64,000 nucleotides of DNA from Rhodanobacter sp. C01 (GTDB lineage Bacteria > Pseudomonadota > Gammaproteobacteria > Xanthomonadales > Rhodanobacteraceae), in NCBI RefSeq assembly GCF_002001045.1, contig NZ_MUNR01000014.1, forward strand, positions 124,001-188,000, in the 5' to 3' direction. The notes below the pieces were generated by a model, which was given only the letters and a program-made list of their open reading frames with translations, was not told the DNA's origin and ran no database searches. Shown piece after piece: positions 48,946 to 59,182 of this stretch (its first letter is position 1; the number at the start of each line of letters is the position of its first letter). A program made the translations under genes and the position numbers.

Positions 48946-49680
48946 TCAGTTGTCGTCGTTTGTCGGGGCCGGTTCGGCCCGGGGATGCCGGTATTTCAGC
49001 AGCAGCCGTTCGACCAGGAGCGGCAACAGCGAGAGCAGGGTGACGCCACACAGCGGCAACCAGACCGGACGGTACAGCAGCAGGCTCAGGCCCATGCTGT
49101 CGCCATGGCTCAGGGCCTCACCGATGCCGGCGCCGATCTGGCTCTCGAAGATCAGCATCACGGTGCCTCCGAGCCAGGTGGCGCCAAGGAACAGCCACAA
49201 CGGGCAGCGCAGCCATGCCAGGCTCACCGTGACCATGCCGAACGGCACGATCGGCACGAAGCGCAGGAACAGCGTGTAGCTCACCGGGTGGCGTTCGAAG
49301 CTGTGGTGCAGCTTGGCAACGATCACGGGTGGATGCTTGCTGCCGACCCCGAACGCGTAGCGACTGGCCAGATAGAGAATCAGTGAGCCCAGGGTCAGGC
49401 CGACGGATGAACACAGCGTGCCGTCGACCGTGCCGAACGCGAAGCCGCCGGCCAGGATCACCACGATCGTGCCGGGGATGCCGGTGGAGGTGGCGAGAGT
49501 CAGCAGGCCGATGAAGATCAGCCGGGTCAGCCAGGGATGTTCAGCAATCCGTGCGTGCAGCTGTTGCTGGTGCGCCACCAGGTTTTCCGGGCTCAGTCGG
49601 TCGAGCATGCCGGACGCGAATAGCACGACGCCGGCCAGTACCAGCAGAATCAGGGGCAGCGCGGCGCGCAGGCGGCTCAA
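48946..49680 (-). CDS. TVP38/TMEM64 (DedA-like) membrane protein
   Basis: A 244-residue inner-membrane protein of the SNARE-associated/DedA fold (GIPGTIVVILAGGFAFGTVDG; RFVPIVPFGMVTVS). DedA-type proteins include undecaprenyl-phosphate and phospholipid translocases; this member's substrate is unknown. The start overlaps the deaminase stop by 4 bases. Confidence 0.9.
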   Translation of the reverse strand: MSRLRAALPLILLVLAGVVLFASGMLDRLSPENLVAHQQQLHARIAEHPWLTRLIFIGLLTLATSTGIPGTIVVILAGGFAFGTVDGTLCSSVGLTLGSLILYLASRYAFGVGSKHPPVIVAKLHHSFERHPVSYTLFLRFVPIVPFGMVTVSLAWLRCPLWLFLGATWLGGTVMLIFESQIGAGIGEALSHGDSMGLSLLLYRPVWLPLCGVTLLSLLPLLVERLLLKYRHPRAEPAPTNDDN

Positions 49681-50234
49681 TACGATGTACCGTTGGCGCC
49701 GAAGATGGCCAGCACGGCGCGTGCCTGGTCACGCAGGATGTCGCGCCGGACGGTGATGTTGCGGCGCTGCAGTTCGCCGAGCCAGTCAGTCGGCAGCGGG
49801 CCTTCGTCGAATTCGGTGAGCTCCTCGACATCTTCCGCACGCGCGCCGATCAGCAGCTCGTCGACACCGGCCCAGATCGTGGCGCCGTAACACTGGCAGC
49901 ACGGTTGCGCGCTGGTGGCCAGAATGTAGCGGCCGCCCTGTTCGTTGAGCCGAAAGGCCGCGAGCCGCTGCTGCGCGGTCATGTACGCCATCATTTCCGC
50001 GTGCGCCACCGAGCAGGTCTGCGGCACCACGCGGTTCACGCCGACCGAGATCAATCGGCCCGTTTCGTTGAAGACTGCCGCGCCGAACGGGCCACCATGA
50101 CTGCGTTCGACATTGTGTTTCGACAACTCGATCGCCAAGCCGACCCTGTCCTCGTCGCTGAGATAGGCCCGGCTCTCGTCGGCCACGTCACCAATCCATG
50201 GCGGCAGGGTCAGGTGGATCTGCAGAGGCAGCAT
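49677..50234 (-). CDS. Nucleoside/guanine-type deaminase
   Basis: A 185-residue protein of the cytidine-deaminase-like superfamily. The zinc site consists of HAE (CSVAHAEMMAYM; catalytic Glu) and CCQC (SAQPCCQCYGATIW). GGPFGAAVFN matches guanine deaminase and tRNA-deaminase relatives. It lacks TadA's length and C-terminus; a free base or nucleoside substrate is more likely. It starts 12 bases after glnS and is coupled to the DedA-like gene. Confidence 0.85.
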   Translation of the reverse strand: MLPLQIHLTLPPWIGDVADESRAYLSDEDRVGLAIELSKHNVERSHGGPFGAAVFNETGRLISVGVNRVVPQTCSVAHAEMMAYMTAQQRLAAFRLNEQGGRYILATSAQPCCQCYGATIWAGVDELLIGARAEDVEELTEFDEGPLPTDWLGELQRRNITVRRDILRDQARAVLAIFGANGTSY

Positions 50235-50246
50235 GATTCTCTCCGC

Positions 50247-52007
50247 TTACTGGCCGGCCGGTTTCGCCCATACATCGCGCAAGGTCACGGTGCGGTTGAA
50301 CACCGGTGCCGTGGCGCGATGATCGACGCGATCGGCCACGAAGTAGCCCAGCCGCTCGAACTGGAAGCGCTGCTCCGGCTCGACATGGGCGGCAGCCGGT
50401 TCCAGCCATGCCTGTACCACGCGCTTGGCGTCCGGATTGACGTGTTCGAGCCAGCTCTTGCCATCTTCCTCGTTCTCCGGCGCGGCCACGTTGAACTGGC
50501 GGTCGTACAGGCGCACCTCGGCGGCCACCGCGTGCTGCGCGCTGACCCAGTGGATCGTGCCCTTCACCTTGCGATCCGCACCGGGAAGGCCGTGGCGCGT
50601 TTCCGGATCGAGCGTGCCGCGCAGCTCGGTCACGTTGCCGTCGGCGTCCTTGATGACCTGCTCGCACTTGACGATGCCGACGCCGCGCAGGCGCACCTCG
50701 CCCTCGGGTTTCAGGCGGTGGAAGCCCTTCGGCGGCACCTCGGCGAAATCCTCGCGCTCGATCCACACCTCGCGGGAGAACGGGACTTCGCGGGTGCCGA
50801 AGCTTTCATCCTTCGGATGATTGGCAAAGCCCAGCGTTTCCTCGTGGCCTTCCGGCAGATTGGTCAGTACCAGCTTGAGTGGATCGAGCACGGCCATGCG
50901 GCGTGCCGCAGTGGCGTCTAGATCCTCGCGAATGCAGCCTTCCAGCACCGCATAGTCGATCACGCTGTTCTGCTTGCTGACGCCGACGCGTTCGATCAGC
51001 AGGCGCAAACCGGCCGGCGTGAAGCCGCGCCGGCGCAAGCCGCGCAACGTGTTCATGCGCGGATCGTCCCAGCCGTCGACATAGCCTTCGCTGACCAGCT
51101 GCGCCAGCTTGCGCTTGCTGGTGATGCAGTAGCTGAGGTTGAGGCGCGAGAACTCGATTTGGCGCGGCTTGGCCGGCTTCGCCTCCAGACCGGCGGCGAC
51201 CACCGACTGCCACAACTCGGGATGGTTCGGCAGATCGACCTTGTCGACGAACCAGTCATACAGCGGCCGGTGATCCTCGAACTCCAGCGTGCACAGCGAA
51301 TGGGTGATGCCTTCCATCGCATCGGACAGGCAGTGCGCATAGTCGTACATCGGGTAGATCGGCCACGCGTCGCCGGTGTTCTGGTGGGTGACCTTGCGGA
51401 TGCGGTAGATCGCCGGGTCGCGCATATTGATGTTGCCGGCACTCATATCGATCTTCGCGCGCAGCGTCTTGCTGCCGTCGGCGAACTCGCCCGCGCGCAT
51501 GCGGCGGAACAGGTCGAGGTTCTCCGTCACCGAACGGTCGCGGTACGGCGAGTGGCGACCGGGCGCGGTCAGCGAGCCGCGGTATTCGCGCATCTCCTCG
51601 GCGTTGAGATCATCCACATACGCGACGCCGTCTTCGATCAGCTTGATCGCCGAGCGGTAGAACACCTCGAAATAATCCGAGGCATGGCGCAGCGAATGCC
51701 ACTCGAAGCCGAGCCAGCGCACGTCGTCCTTGATGCCCTCGACGAACTCCGGGTCTTCCTTGCCCGGGTTGGTGTCGTCCAGGCGCAGGTTGCACCAGCC
51801 CCTGAACTCGCCCGCGATGCCGAAGCTCAGGCAGATCGCCTTGGCGTGACCGATATGCAGGTAGCCGTTCGGTTCCGGCGGAAAGCGCGTGTGCACCACA
51901 TGGTGCTTGCCCGTGGCGAGGTCGTCGCGCACGATCTGCCGGATGAAATCCTGGGGAACGGCCGCAGTCGATGTAGCGGGAGCGGCAACGGGATTTTCAA
52001 TCGACAT
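50247..52007 (-). CDS. glnS: Glutaminyl-tRNA synthetase
   Basis: A 586-residue class I synthetase with the HIGH-type motif [18 protein letters not shown], the KMSKS-type [11 protein letters not shown], and a two-barrel anticodon domain in the C-terminal 220 residues. Start 52007 ([13 protein letters not shown]); the open frame upstream to 52151 is not family-like. It heads a minus-strand run with the deaminase and DedA-like genes. Confidence 0.97.
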   Translation of the reverse strand: MSIENPVAAPATSTAAVPQDFIRQIVRDDLATGKHHVVHTRFPPEPNGYLHIGHAKAICLSFGIAGEFRGWCNLRLDDTNPGKEDPEFVEGIKDDVRWLGFEWHSLRHASDYFEVFYRSAIKLIEDGVAYVDDLNAEEMREYRGSLTAPGRHSPYRDRSVTENLDLFRRMRAGEFADGSKTLRAKIDMSAGNINMRDPAIYRIRKVTHQNTGDAWPIYPMYDYAHCLSDAMEGITHSLCTLEFEDHRPLYDWFVDKVDLPNHPELWQSVVAAGLEAKPAKPRQIEFSRLNLSYCITSKRKLAQLVSEGYVDGWDDPRMNTLRGLRRRGFTPAGLRLLIERVGVSKQNSVIDYAVLEGCIREDLDATAARRMAVLDPLKLVLTNLPEGHEETLGFANHPKDESFGTREVPFSREVWIEREDFAEVPPKGFHRLKPEGEVRLRGVGIVKCEQVIKDADGNVTELRGTLDPETRHGLPGADRKVKGTIHWVSAQHAVAAEVRLYDRQFNVAAPENEEDGKSWLEHVNPDAKRVVQAWLEPAAAHVEPEQRFQFERLGYFVADRVDHRATAPVFNRTVTLRDVWAKPAGQ

Positions 52008-52143
52008 CGGGCAAAACTCGCGTGCGGTGGTGGAAACACCCAAGTTTACCCTGTCGGCGCTACCGGGCGCAGATCGCCCCGGAGACGAGGCGGGACAAGG
52101 CCTCGCTTGCCTCGCGCCCATGCCGGGGCGTAGCGTGCAGGCC

Positions 52144-52422
52144 ATGCACACCGTCTATCGCGCCGAAAACCTGTTCGATGCCCACCTGGTCAAGGATGCG
52201 CTGGAGGCCGGTGGCATTCCGGCCTTCATTGCCGGCGAATACCTCACCGGCGCCGTAGGCCAGCTGCCGGCAATGAACTTCATCGAGGTGCGGGTGCCCG
52301 AGTCGAGCCTGGCGCTCGCCAGCGGCATCGTGAGCGAGGTCGAAGCCCAGCTTAGCGAAGCGCGGCTGGCGATCGACGAGGTCGGCGATCAGCCCGACGG
52401 TCCGTTGCTCATGCCCTGCTGA
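52144..52422 (+). CDS. DUF2007 domain protein
   Basis: A 92-residue protein starting [20 protein letters not shown]. This is the small alpha/beta DUF2007 (putative signal-transducing) domain, with [16 protein letters not shown]. Divergent from glnS. Function unknown. Confidence 0.85.
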   Translation: MHTVYRAENLFDAHLVKDALEAGGIPAFIAGEYLTGAVGQLPAMNFIEVRVPESSLALASGIVSEVEAQLSEARLAIDEVGDQPDGPLLMPC

Positions 52423-52473
52423 ACAGGGTCAGCCAACACGTTTTCGCGATCGCATCATTCCCAAGGAAGCTCC

Positions 52474-52992
52474 ATGCGAGACCTCGCCGCACTGATCCGT
52501 GCCGTGCCGGATTTCCCCACGCCCGGTGTGATGTTTCGCGACGTCACCCCGCTGCTCGCCGATGCCGACGGCTTCGCCCGCTGCATCGACGCGCTGGCCG
52601 AGCCATGGCAGGGCAGCGGCGTGCAAGCCGTGTGCGGCATCGAGGCCCGCGGCTTCATCTTCGGCGCCGCGCTGGCGCAGAAGCTGCACGCCGGCTTCGT
52701 GCCGCTGCGCAAACCCGGCAAGCTGCCACCACCGGTCGTGACGGTGGACTATCAGCTGGAATACGGCAGTGATCGACTGGAAGCGCAGCGCGATGCGCTC
52801 AAGCCCGGTGAGCGCGTGTTGCTGGTCGATGACGTACTGGCCACCGGTGGCACGCTGGCAGCGGCCAGGGCCTTGATCGAGCGCCTTGGTGGCGAACTGG
52901 TGGGGGCCGGGGTGGTTATCGAATTGACCGGACTGCACGGACGGGAGCGTTGGTCAGGCGATCAACGGTTGCACAGCCTGTTGCGTTACTGA
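52474..52992 (+). CDS. apt: Adenine phosphoribosyltransferase
   Basis: A 172-residue type I PRTase making AMP from adenine and PRPP. It starts MRDLAALIRAVPDFPTPGV and has IEARGFIFGAALA and the PRPP loop VLLVDDVLATGGT. Cytoplasmic purine salvage. It starts 51 bases after the DUF2007 gene. Confidence 0.97.
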   Translation: MRDLAALIRAVPDFPTPGVMFRDVTPLLADADGFARCIDALAEPWQGSGVQAVCGIEARGFIFGAALAQKLHAGFVPLRKPGKLPPPVVTVDYQLEYGSDRLEAQRDALKPGERVLLVDDVLATGGTLAAARALIERLGGELVGAGVVIELTGLHGRERWSGDQRLHSLLRY

Positions 52993-53246
52993 AGCATGCG
53001 GATGCGTTGTCCGATCGGGGTAGGCCGTTCGATCTGAGGCAATGTGTGCCACAGACATTCACACTATCGGCGCATAATCCGCCGGCGCGCCCTCCACCCG
53101 GGTTCCGCAACGGCCCTGGCAGGAACGGGCCAAGTGTGGGGGCAAAGCGAGAGGTTTTCAGCGCGCTGCGGGAGATTTTCAGTGCCCGGCATGGCTGAGA
53201 CGGTGCGACTGGGGGCATGTACATGACGCGCTTCGGGGGAGGGTGA
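52993..53246. other. Intergenic region apt-GMC oxidoreductase
   Basis: 254 bases with no convincing gene. It holds two copies of a GAG...TTTTCAG motif near 53151-53181, but no clear promoter pair. Confidence 0.4.
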
Positions 53247-54962
53247 ATGACGATCGACTACCTTGACGGGACCGCTCCGACCGATGTCGAGGCGGATATC
53301 TGCATCATCGGGGCGGGTCCTGCAGGAATCGCCATGGCCCGGACGTTCATTGGCACCGCACTGAGCGTATGCGTGATCGAAAGCGGCGGATTGGCCGGCG
53401 AAGAAAGTAGCCAGGCACTCTACGAAGGCCTCTCCATCGGATCCCCGGAGTTCGATGCGGGCATCTCCCGATTGCGTGCATTCGGCGGCAGCTGCAATCT
53501 CTGGGGTGGTGGCTGCATTCCGTTGAGCAGTTCGGACCTGGCAGAGCGTGACTGGGTCCCGCACAGCGGCTGGCCGCTCTCGTATGCCGAGCTCGAGCCG
53601 TACTACGTTCGCGCACAGGCGTTTTGCCAGATCGGATCCCACGATTTCGTGGACGGTTCGTTCCTGACTCCGCCAGCGCGTGCGCCGGTTTCCTTCGACG
53701 CCAGCAAACTGGTCAACCAGATCTTTGTGCGCAGCCCGATCCTGTTCGGCGCGGCGTATCGGTCCGAGCTGGAGCAGGCCCCGAACATCACGGTCCTGCT
53801 GCATGCCAATCTGCTCGAACTCGAGGCCAGTCTTTCCGGTACCTCCGTACGTCAGGCCCGCATCGGATCGCTTGGTGGACGGCAGGGCGTCGTACATGCA
53901 CGGCACTACGTGCTTGCCTGTGGCGGCATCGAGAATGCACGGCTGCTGTTGTCGTCGGATTCCGTGGCGCGGCATGGACTGGGCAATGACCATGACCTGG
54001 TCGGGCGCTACTTCATGGACCATCCCACCGGCAAGCTCGGCACGTTTTTCACGGATGCTCCGGATCGCCTCACACGGCCCTACGACCGCACGGGAGGGAA
54101 AGGTTCCGCGCCTTCATTTCCTGAAATCGGCTTGTCGGACGAGGCGCTGAAGGCTTACCGCCTGTTGAATGGACGCGTCCGCCCGGTCGCCGTGGAAGGT
54201 CCGATCCCGAAGGGGATACGCGCCTTGCGCGAGCTGCGCGCCACACTTCACCCACCCAGGCAGGACGAGAGCTCGGCGCTGGAGGAGCGGCTTTGCGCCG
54301 CACTGAAAAACGGTTCGCGCATCAATCCGGATGTGACTGCCGAACCTCCGGCGGGACTCGGCAGGCTGGCCCTGCGCCTGGGCCTGGGTGCGGGAGATGT
54401 CGCCAGGGCCTACGTGCGCAAGCTGGCCGACCAGCCTGCGGTGAAGAGCGCCCACGTCGACCTGATCGGCTATTTCGAGCAGGCGCCCAATCCCGACAGC
54501 CGGATCGTGCTGGCTACGGAACGCGACGCCCTCGGTCAGCGCAAGGCCTGTGTCGACTGGCGACTCAGCGCGCTCGACCGGCATACGTACCGCACCGCTG
54601 CGGCCTTGTTCGGCGCGGAACTCACGCGTGCATGTGGCGGCCGTTTCCAGCCCGAGCAGTGGATTGGCGACGAGGACAGCGCAGTCCCGCAAGTCCGCGG
54701 CACCGCCCATCATCTGGGAACGACGCGGATGTCCGATGACCCGCGGCAAGGCGTCGTCGATCGCCACTGTCGCGTGCATGGCATCGACAACCTGCATGTC
54801 GCGGGCAGCTCGGTCTTTCCGACCGGTGGCTGGGCGTTTCCGACCTTCACCATCGTCGCCCTTAGCCTGCGTCTTGCCGAGCACCTGCGCATGCACATGA
54901 CATCGCATGCCGCACTGGTCGAGCCAGGCGCGTCAGCCTCATATGCCGGCGCGGTGGCGTAA
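53247..54962 (+). CDS. GMC-family FAD-dependent oxidoreductase
   Basis: A 571-residue flavoprotein. The N-terminal FAD motif GAGPAGIAMA (about 23-32) is followed by GGSCNLWGGGCIPL, an ACGGIENARLLL motif, and a C-terminal GTAHHLGTTRMSDDP with the active-site His, then HVAGSSVFPTGG. This is the glucose/choline/sugar-alcohol dehydrogenase fold. No signal peptide; substrate unknown. GGGGGAGGG lies just before the start. Confidence 0.9.
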   Translation: MTIDYLDGTAPTDVEADICIIGAGPAGIAMARTFIGTALSVCVIESGGLAGEESSQALYEGLSIGSPEFDAGISRLRAFGGSCNLWGGGCIPLSSSDLAERDWVPHSGWPLSYAELEPYYVRAQAFCQIGSHDFVDGSFLTPPARAPVSFDASKLVNQIFVRSPILFGAAYRSELEQAPNITVLLHANLLELEASLSGTSVRQARIGSLGGRQGVVHARHYVLACGGIENARLLLSSDSVARHGLGNDHDLVGRYFMDHPTGKLGTFFTDAPDRLTRPYDRTGGKGSAPSFPEIGLSDEALKAYRLLNGRVRPVAVEGPIPKGIRALRELRATLHPPRQDESSALEERLCAALKNGSRINPDVTAEPPAGLGRLALRLGLGAGDVARAYVRKLADQPAVKSAHVDLIGYFEQAPNPDSRIVLATERDALGQRKACVDWRLSALDRHTYRTAAALFGAELTRACGGRFQPEQWIGDEDSAVPQVRGTAHHLGTTRMSDDPRQGVVDRHCRVHGIDNLHVAGSSVFPTGGWAFPTFTIVALSLRLAEHLRMHMTSHAALVEPGASASYAGAVA

Positions 54963-55057
54963 CGCGCTACAGCTCAATCGGTGTTTCTGACGTGGTGCAG
55001 CTCGGTGTTGCCGGGCTTTGGCGTGTGCAGTCAACGCTTGTAAGGAAGGGTTGGTCG

Positions 55058-55447
55058 TCAGCGTGCCGCAGCGCGCCGCAGTCCCCGAAGAATAAGGATG
55101 CTGGAGGCAACGATTGCTATCCCGACGCTCATGAAACCAAGCGTCACGAAACTCTCCTGCCACGGCTGTGCGCTGCGACCCGCGGCGTTAATCGGAGACA
55201 TGGCCGCCGTACCCAATATCGCCGCCAAGGTGGTTATTGCCCAATTCGCATACGTGCCATACAGCGCACTCCAATAGGCTGCAGTCGTCAGTCGCGGAGA
55301 CAGTCGCACTTCCGTCCAGATGGCGCCCAGCGCGACAAGGAAGGTTCCATTCATGCCCCCTTCCAGATGGGCGGCGAGGCCCATGCGCGGATTGGTGAAG
55401 CGCTGCTCGACGAGGCCGGTGAGAAGGCCGATCAGGAACAGCAGCAT
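55058..55447 (-). CDS. Small four-helix membrane protein, HabA-like, N-terminus interrupted
   Basis: 129 residues, four membrane segments. The phrase TNPRMGLAAHLEG and overall size recall hydroxylaminobenzene mutases HabA/HabB; the assignment is tentative. Reading upstream in frame from the ATG at 55447 gives DTKRRLLWHG, which looks like native N-terminal sequence, then TAA (55478-55480), then ATG (55481-55483) with AGGGG 8 bases before it. So the apparent original start codon is followed at once by a stop. The gene may be inactivated, or translated from 55447 at low level. Confidence 0.7.
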   Translation of the reverse strand: MLLFLIGLLTGLVEQRFTNPRMGLAAHLEGGMNGTFLVALGAIWTEVRLSPRLTTAAYWSALYGTYANWAITTLAAILGTAAMSPINAAGRSAQPWQESFVTLGFMSVGIAIVASSILILRGLRRAAAR

Positions 55448-55539
55448 TCCATGCCAGAGCAGTCGTCGTTTGGTGTCTTACATCTTGCTGACCCCTATCT
55501 GCTTTTCTGCATCGATAGAAGCTGCCCGTGAGGTCGGAG

Positions 55540-56304
55540 TCATCCGGCAAGGCTTTCAAAAGCCAGGGCGATGCGCATCCAGGCCGGCGTGGCGGCAAAC
55601 ACCACCGTGAGCACCTGCTGGGCAACGACGGCAGCACCGCCGTAGAGATACACCGGATGAGGCCGTCCGCGCGTGCGCCAGTCGAACACGATGGCGACAA
55701 CAATGAAAAGATCTGCGACGAGCCCAGGTGGTATCGACACGTACGGCGGTGGCGGACCTGCTGCCGCACCGGGAGGAGCAAGCATCGTCAGGAACACGCG
55801 CGCGATGGCCGGGGTCATCATCGTGGCCATCAGCAGCGTCATCAGGCGTTTGTGTACCTGCGGACGCCGAATGTTGACGATCGCCAGGACAAACAGGCCG
55901 ACCAGCAACGGCCATGCGCATAACGTGACGGCGGCGAAGCGGCGCGCGGCATCGCCCACGCCAGCGGCCTCGTCCCGCTTGATCACGGCCATTTCGCCCA
56001 CCAGGATGACGCAGGCAATGACGGTGAACAGCGCGATGCCGGCCAGTCCCCATGCACGGTGATCAATCGTGCGCCCTGAGGCGACCAGTGCCGTCTGGAC
56101 AAAGTAAAAGCAGGTCCAGGTGAACATCAGTACGCCGTGGATATGGATGATCGGGGGCGCGTGGAAGGTGCCGGCCGCCACGGGCGCCCAGTAGGTCGGT
56201 ACAAAGCCGCCAAAGGCGACCAGAATGAACGCGCCAGCCATCCATACGTAGAAATATCGGCTTTCGGCACGTATCGCGCCGACCCCGGCAACTGTCGCAT
56301 TCAT
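55540..56304 (-). CDS. Uncharacterised polytopic membrane protein
   Basis: 254 residues with about seven membrane segments and several in-membrane His (HAPPIIHIHGVLMFTWTCFY), which might bind haem or metal. I do not recognise a family. ATG 56304 has AGGGGGGA about 9 bases upstream, so it is chosen over the open frame to 56355. It lies upstream of the HabA-like gene on the same strand (gap 56 bases to the interrupted start), probably one operon. Confidence 0.8.
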   Translation of the reverse strand: MNATVAGVGAIRAESRYFYVWMAGAFILVAFGGFVPTYWAPVAAGTFHAPPIIHIHGVLMFTWTCFYFVQTALVASGRTIDHRAWGLAGIALFTVIACVILVGEMAVIKRDEAAGVGDAARRFAAVTLCAWPLLVGLFVLAIVNIRRPQVHKRLMTLLMATMMTPAIARVFLTMLAPPGAAAGPPPPYVSIPPGLVADLFIVVAIVFDWRTRGRPHPVYLYGGAAVVAQQVLTVVFAATPAWMRIALAFESLAG

Positions 56305-56355
56305 ATGCTTGTTCCCCCCTGTCGAGGCAATGCGGAGCATGCCTTCGCCATGCAA

Positions 56356-56631
56356 GAGCTTTCACTCGAAACGCGGATCGCGCGAATACATCGACATGCC
56401 GGTCCGACAAATTCAGGTCCCATCGCCCCGCGAGCCGGGGTTATCGCTACCACCACTGGTTAGGGCAGGTACAAAGGCATGCTCTGCAGCCGGCGTGCAA
56501 GTATTCATGTCGGAGCCTCCCTGGTGCAGGCGAGCATCGCAAGATCATGCTGCAGCAGCCGGGGATTGGCGGGAATATCCCGTATCGGCTAGAACAAACG
56601 GACATGGTGGTTTGCCGCAGCAGTCATCCAG
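56356..56631. other. Intergenic region
   Basis: 276 bases, upstream of the membrane-protein pair and downstream of the anchored periplasmic protein. No gene or clear promoter seen. Confidence 0.4.
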
Positions 56632-57234
56632 TCAGCGTGGCGTCACCAGTTCAAGGCTTTCCACGTAGACCAGCTCGCATGCTCCAGCACCGACATCGTC
56701 GCGGGTCATCGAGGTGTTCCAGTGCCAGCCGCCGGGTCGGCTGGCGTCAACCAGGAAACCTTCGATGTGCACGACTTCGCCCGGACGCACTTCCCTGAGG
56801 TTGTGCAGCACGCCGGCATCGGCGGGAATCATGTGCATGTTGGCGCTATGCGTCTCGATCTCGCGACGCGGGATCGGGAATTGCTTCACGTGCCAGTAGT
56901 AGAAACGGTCGGACTGGCTGATGTCGATGTTCGCCAGCACGGCGCTGTCGGACATGCGGCCCCAGCCGAGCGCGAGGTCCTCGGGAATCAGTTTGCCGTC
57001 GGCGCCCCAGGAGTAATCGGCGCGCGACAGCACGCGGGCGGTAAGGATGAAGCGGGCGCGGGTGGTGAGGGTCACGTCGCCTTGCTGCAGCTTCGCGCCA
57101 TCGTCGATGTTGTCCTGCTCGGGTTCGTCCGGCGCCAGCACGCCGGGTGGCTGCTGCAACGGGCGGTGGTGCCACCACGACGCGCCGCCCCACAACACTA
57201 GCAGCAGGGCAGCGGCAACGAGGAGCTTGCGCAT
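56632..57234 (-). CDS. Anchored periplasmic protein of unknown function
   Basis: 200 residues with one N-terminal membrane helix (LLVAAALLLVLWGGASW) and a predicted periplasmic domain with conserved-looking runs (FILTARVLSRADYSWG; VLHNLREVRPGEVVHIEGFL). No family recognised. It starts 2 bases after the DUF3501 stop, so it is the fourth gene of the rubrerythrin run. Confidence 0.8.
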   Translation of the reverse strand: MRKLLVAAALLLVLWGGASWWHHRPLQQPPGVLAPDEPEQDNIDDGAKLQQGDVTLTTRARFILTARVLSRADYSWGADGKLIPEDLALGWGRMSDSAVLANIDISQSDRFYYWHVKQFPIPRREIETHSANMHMIPADAGVLHNLREVRPGEVVHIEGFLVDASRPGGWHWNTSMTRDDVGAGACELVYVESLELVTPR

Positions 57235-57236
57235 GC

Positions 57237-57821
57237 TCAGGCGAAATCAGCCGCAAGCATGCAGCGCTGTTCGGGCGTGAGGGCCACTTCGACCGGCATC
57301 GCTGGCAGGGTCGATGCCAGCGTGACCGCGGCGCCCGCGTTCCAGTCCGCGATCATCGCCGCATCGAGCTCGAAGCGCAGGAAATGCACGGCGGCGGTCT
57401 TTTCGTCGTTGCTGCGCTCCATGTCTTCGTCGGCAATCGCGGTGACCGGGGCATGGCCGTGCACGTTCAACACGATGGCGTGCTCGATGTGGCGCAGGCG
57501 CACCAGCTCCAGCTTGCGTTGCTCGACATCGGGATACTCGATCAGCAGGGTCGCCTTGAGGTTGCCACCATCCGGGATCAGCGGATTGTAGGCATCGAGT
57601 TCATCCTGGATGCCGGCGCCCTCGAAGATGCGTTCGATGCGCAGCATTTCCTGCACCTGGTACTGCACGCTCAGGCGATCCTCGAAGATCAGCGTGAGGT
57701 GTGCACCAAGATGCACACTGCGTTTTTTCTTGTGTGCGATCACACTGCTGCGGAACTCGCCGCGTTGCTGCGCATAGGCTTCGAGGGTGAGCAGATCGGC
57801 GCGGGTCAGTTTGTCCATCAT
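57237..57821 (-). CDS. DUF3501 protein
   Basis: 194 residues starting MMDKLTRADLLTLEAYAQQR. DUF3501 proteins accompany a rubrerythrin and an Fe-S/GlpC-like protein in many proteobacteria. Their function is unknown. The start overlaps the upstream Fe-S gene stop (TGATG). Confidence 0.88.
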   Translation of the reverse strand: MMDKLTRADLLTLEAYAQQRGEFRSSVIAHKKKRSVHLGAHLTLIFEDRLSVQYQVQEMLRIERIFEGAGIQDELDAYNPLIPDGGNLKATLLIEYPDVEQRKLELVRLRHIEHAIVLNVHGHAPVTAIADEDMERSNDEKTAAVHFLRFELDAAMIADWNAGAAVTLASTLPAMPVEVALTPEQRCMLAADFA

Positions 57822-59161
57822 CAGATTCCGTAGGCCTTGCGCAGCAGGCTCAGCGGATGTTCCGCCACCGGCTTGTCGTCGAGGCCGTGGGCGATATGGC
57901 CGCCGGCCATCGGGCAGTCGCTGGTGAAGTGGTCGGCTTCGGCCTGCGCCACGCGATTCTCCACCGGTTTGGCCAGCTTGCGCGAGAGCGCATAGGTCGC
58001 ATGCTTCACGCCATAGGTGCCGTCGTGGCCGGAGCACCGCTCGATCGTGACGACTTCGGTGTCGGGCACCAGTTGCAGGATGTCACGGGTTTTCGGGCCG
58101 ATCTTCTGCACGCGCTGGTGGCACGGCACCTGCCAGGCGACCTTGCCCAGCGACTGTTCGAAGTCGGTCTGCAGCAGGCCGGCCTTGTGCCGTTCGGCGA
58201 GGTATTCGAATGGATCGAAGAATCGCTCGCGTACTAGCGCCACATCAGGATCATCCGGGAACATCAGCGGAAGCTCCTGCTTGAACATCAGCACGCAGGA
58301 CGGAATCGCGGCAGTGAAGTCCCAGCCTTCGCGCGCCATCTTCGCCAGCACCGGAATGTTGCGCTCCTTGTATTTCTTCACCGTCTGCAGATCGCCCAAT
58401 TCCAGCTTGGGCATGCCGCAGCAGCTTTCCTGTTCGACGAGTTTCGTCGGGATCGCATTGTGCGTCAGCACCGCGGCAAGATCCTCGACCACTACCGGGT
58501 CGGAGTGGTCGCAATAGCAGGTGGCGAAGATGGCAATCTTGCCGCGGGTGCGGCCAGCCGACGTCGCCGTACCGCTGCCATTGAGGTCGTGCAAGCGCTT
58601 GCGCGCGGGTGGCGTGTGGTACTCGGGTACCCGTGCGTCGGCATCGACGCCCATGGTTTTTTCCAGCAGTTTGCGCGCGCCGGGATGGTGGTTGGCAGCA
58701 TTGATCACCTGCACCACCACCGGGATCGAGGCGAGCTTGCCGACGGCGCGGGTGTTGGAAAGAATCTTCGCCGATAGCGGGGCGCCATCACGCTCGAACG
58801 CCACCGCCTTGGCACGCAGCATCAGGTGCGGAAAATCCACGTTCCACGGATGCGGCGGTGTGTACGGACATTTGGTCTGGTAGCACAGGTCGCACAGGTA
58901 GCACTGCTCGGTGACCTTGGGATAGTCGGCCTTGTCGACGCCGTCGATCTCCATCGTCTTCGATTCGTCGATCAGGTCGAACAGGGTGGGGAAGGCGTGG
59001 CACAGGCTGACGCAGCGGCGACAGCCGTGGCAGATGTTGAACACGCGCTCCAGCTCGGCATCCAGCGCCTGCTGGTCCATGAATTCGGGATTGAGCCAGT
59101 CCAGCGGGTGCCGGGTTGGTGCTTGCAGATTGCCTTCGCCCTTTTCGTGGATCAGGTCCAT
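57821..59161 (-). CDS. GlpC-like Fe-S / heterodisulfide-reductase-related protein
   Basis: A 446-residue protein. Two [4Fe-4S] sites are built from CHGCRRCVSLCHAF and CYLCDLCYQTKCPY near residues 45-105. Two later CCG-type domains have QESCCGMPKLELGD and ERCSGHDGTYG. It is likely an electron-transfer partner for rubrerythrin; this is inference. Start 59161 has GGAGG 6 bases upstream. It is separated from rubrerythrin by a hairpin terminator. Confidence 0.9.
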   Translation of the reverse strand: MDLIHEKGEGNLQAPTRHPLDWLNPEFMDQQALDAELERVFNICHGCRRCVSLCHAFPTLFDLIDESKTMEIDGVDKADYPKVTEQCYLCDLCYQTKCPYTPPHPWNVDFPHLMLRAKAVAFERDGAPLSAKILSNTRAVGKLASIPVVVQVINAANHHPGARKLLEKTMGVDADARVPEYHTPPARKRLHDLNGSGTATSAGRTRGKIAIFATCYCDHSDPVVVEDLAAVLTHNAIPTKLVEQESCCGMPKLELGDLQTVKKYKERNIPVLAKMAREGWDFTAAIPSCVLMFKQELPLMFPDDPDVALVRERFFDPFEYLAERHKAGLLQTDFEQSLGKVAWQVPCHQRVQKIGPKTRDILQLVPDTEVVTIERCSGHDGTYGVKHATYALSRKLAKPVENRVAQAEADHFTSDCPMAGGHIAHGLDDKPVAEHPLSLLRKAYGI

Positions 59162-59182
59162 CGTTGGCCTCCGCTGCGCTGG

